From Cyclobacteriaceae bacterium (GTDB lineage: Bacteria > Bacteroidota > Bacteroidia > Cytophagales > Cyclobacteriaceae): 6,022 nt of DNA. Position 1 is the stretch's first letter. Each line of letters opens with the position of its first letter. Location: positions 1 through 6,022 of the forward strand of contig JANYKP010000405.1 of the NCBI GenBank assembly GCA_025358195.1, given 5' to 3'. The notes under the pieces are model-generated. The model was not told the DNA's origin and searched no databases. It saw only the letters and a program-made list of their open reading frames with translations. Shown here one piece after another: positions 5,579-6,022 of the stretch. The translations under genes and the position numbers were made by a program.

Positions 5579-6013
5579 TTAAAAAATAAAGTTGTCCTTT
5601 GATTTTAAGGAGGTCAAAGGTATCAAAGTGACCAATTCAATGGAAGGAATACCCCGCAAGTATTCCTGCAATCGATTGCCAGACAGGCTTTCCTCACTTT
5701 GGGTCATCAGAATGAAATCAAAATGGGGGAACTCCGGCACTAATTCAGGAATGGCATTTTCGCTGTCCAGGGGCCGGTTTCTAAAAAGATGAAGTTCATT
5801 TAGTGGTGTCTTGTAGGCATAGTGATCATGCGATCCAAGGAGCCCCTTTTTAAAGTGAACAACCAAATCTTCTTGCTTCACAAAGTTGGTCTTCAAAATT
5901 TTATTGAGGTGCCAGGCAAGTTTGTACCCTTTTAAAGAAGTACGTACACCCAGCAATTCAAAATCATAGGTGTACTCAATCTCAAGCTTATTTTTCCTGA
6001 TTTTTGCGGGCAT
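5579..6013 (-). CDS. IPExxxVDY family protein
   Basis: This 144-residue soluble protein has no known biochemical role; the family is named for a motif and is confined to Bacteroidota as far as I know. Matching signs are an N-terminal YDFELLGVRTSLKGYKLAWHLN segment split around residues 16-37, a long charged middle, IPE at 88-90 followed by an aromatic/acidic FDF (98-100), and the typical C-terminus PLTSLKSKDNFIF. The naming motif is stretched here: seven residues lie between IPE and FDF instead of three between IPE and VDY. I recall Bacteroidota genomes in which acpP, fabF, rnc, this gene and pyk lie in that order, so rnc may be just beyond base 6022. The ATG at 6013 is the first available start; only 9 bases upstream are in the window. 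Family call is from motif memory, reinforced by the position next to pyk. Confidence 0.8.
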   Translation of the reverse strand: MPAKIRKNKLEIEYTYDFELLGVRTSLKGYKLAWHLNKILKTNFVKQEDLVVHFKKGLLGSHDHYAYKTPLNELHLFRNRPLDSENAIPELVPEFPHFDFILMTQSEESLSGNRLQEYLRGIPSIELVTLIPLTSLKSKDNFIF

Positions 6014-6022
6014 TTGACAGTT

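Overview
This window looks like ordinary core chromosome of a member of the Bacteroidota, probably Cytophagales-like, although the class is an inference. Three things point there: a gene of the Bacteroidota-restricted IPExxxVDY family directly upstream of pyruvate kinase, a Bacteroidota-type NFACT protein starting HNNYYFLR, and poor or absent Shine-Dalgarno sequences. There are no RNA genes, CRISPR arrays, transposases or phage genes.

Layout. From left to right there is the 5' end of a Tat-exported, amidohydrolase-like protein on the minus strand (1-250), then miaA, tRNA dimethylallyltransferase, on the minus strand (326-1234). A divergent gap follows. After it comes a plus-strand set of three genes: a 90-residue protein of unknown function (1359-1631), a metallo-beta-lactamase-fold phosphodiesterase-like hydrolase (1635-2396), and a 516-residue NFACT protein (2449-3999). 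The right third is a minus-strand pair facing them: an IPExxxVDY protein (5579-6013) followed by pyruvate kinase pyk (4108-5535). The two groups converge at 4000-4107.

How the genes relate. miaA (tRNA A37 modification) and the NFACT protein (a family tied to ribosome-associated quality control) both concern translation, and pyk is the last step of glycolysis. The 90-residue gene and the hydrolase gene are almost fused: they share a frame and are separated only by TAG-TCA before a TTG start. The NFACT gene also needs a TTG start.

The most unusual signal lies between the genes. Each of the three gaps at a likely transcription-unit boundary (251-325, 1235-1358, 4000-4107) is largely filled by a long imperfect inverted repeat. 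The arms are degenerate tandem short words: roughly CTATGTGT, GCTTTNN and NCTGGGT, the last two with a seven-base period. The words differ from gap to gap but the design is the same. The short gaps inside same-strand gene groups have none. No new enzyme system is evident.
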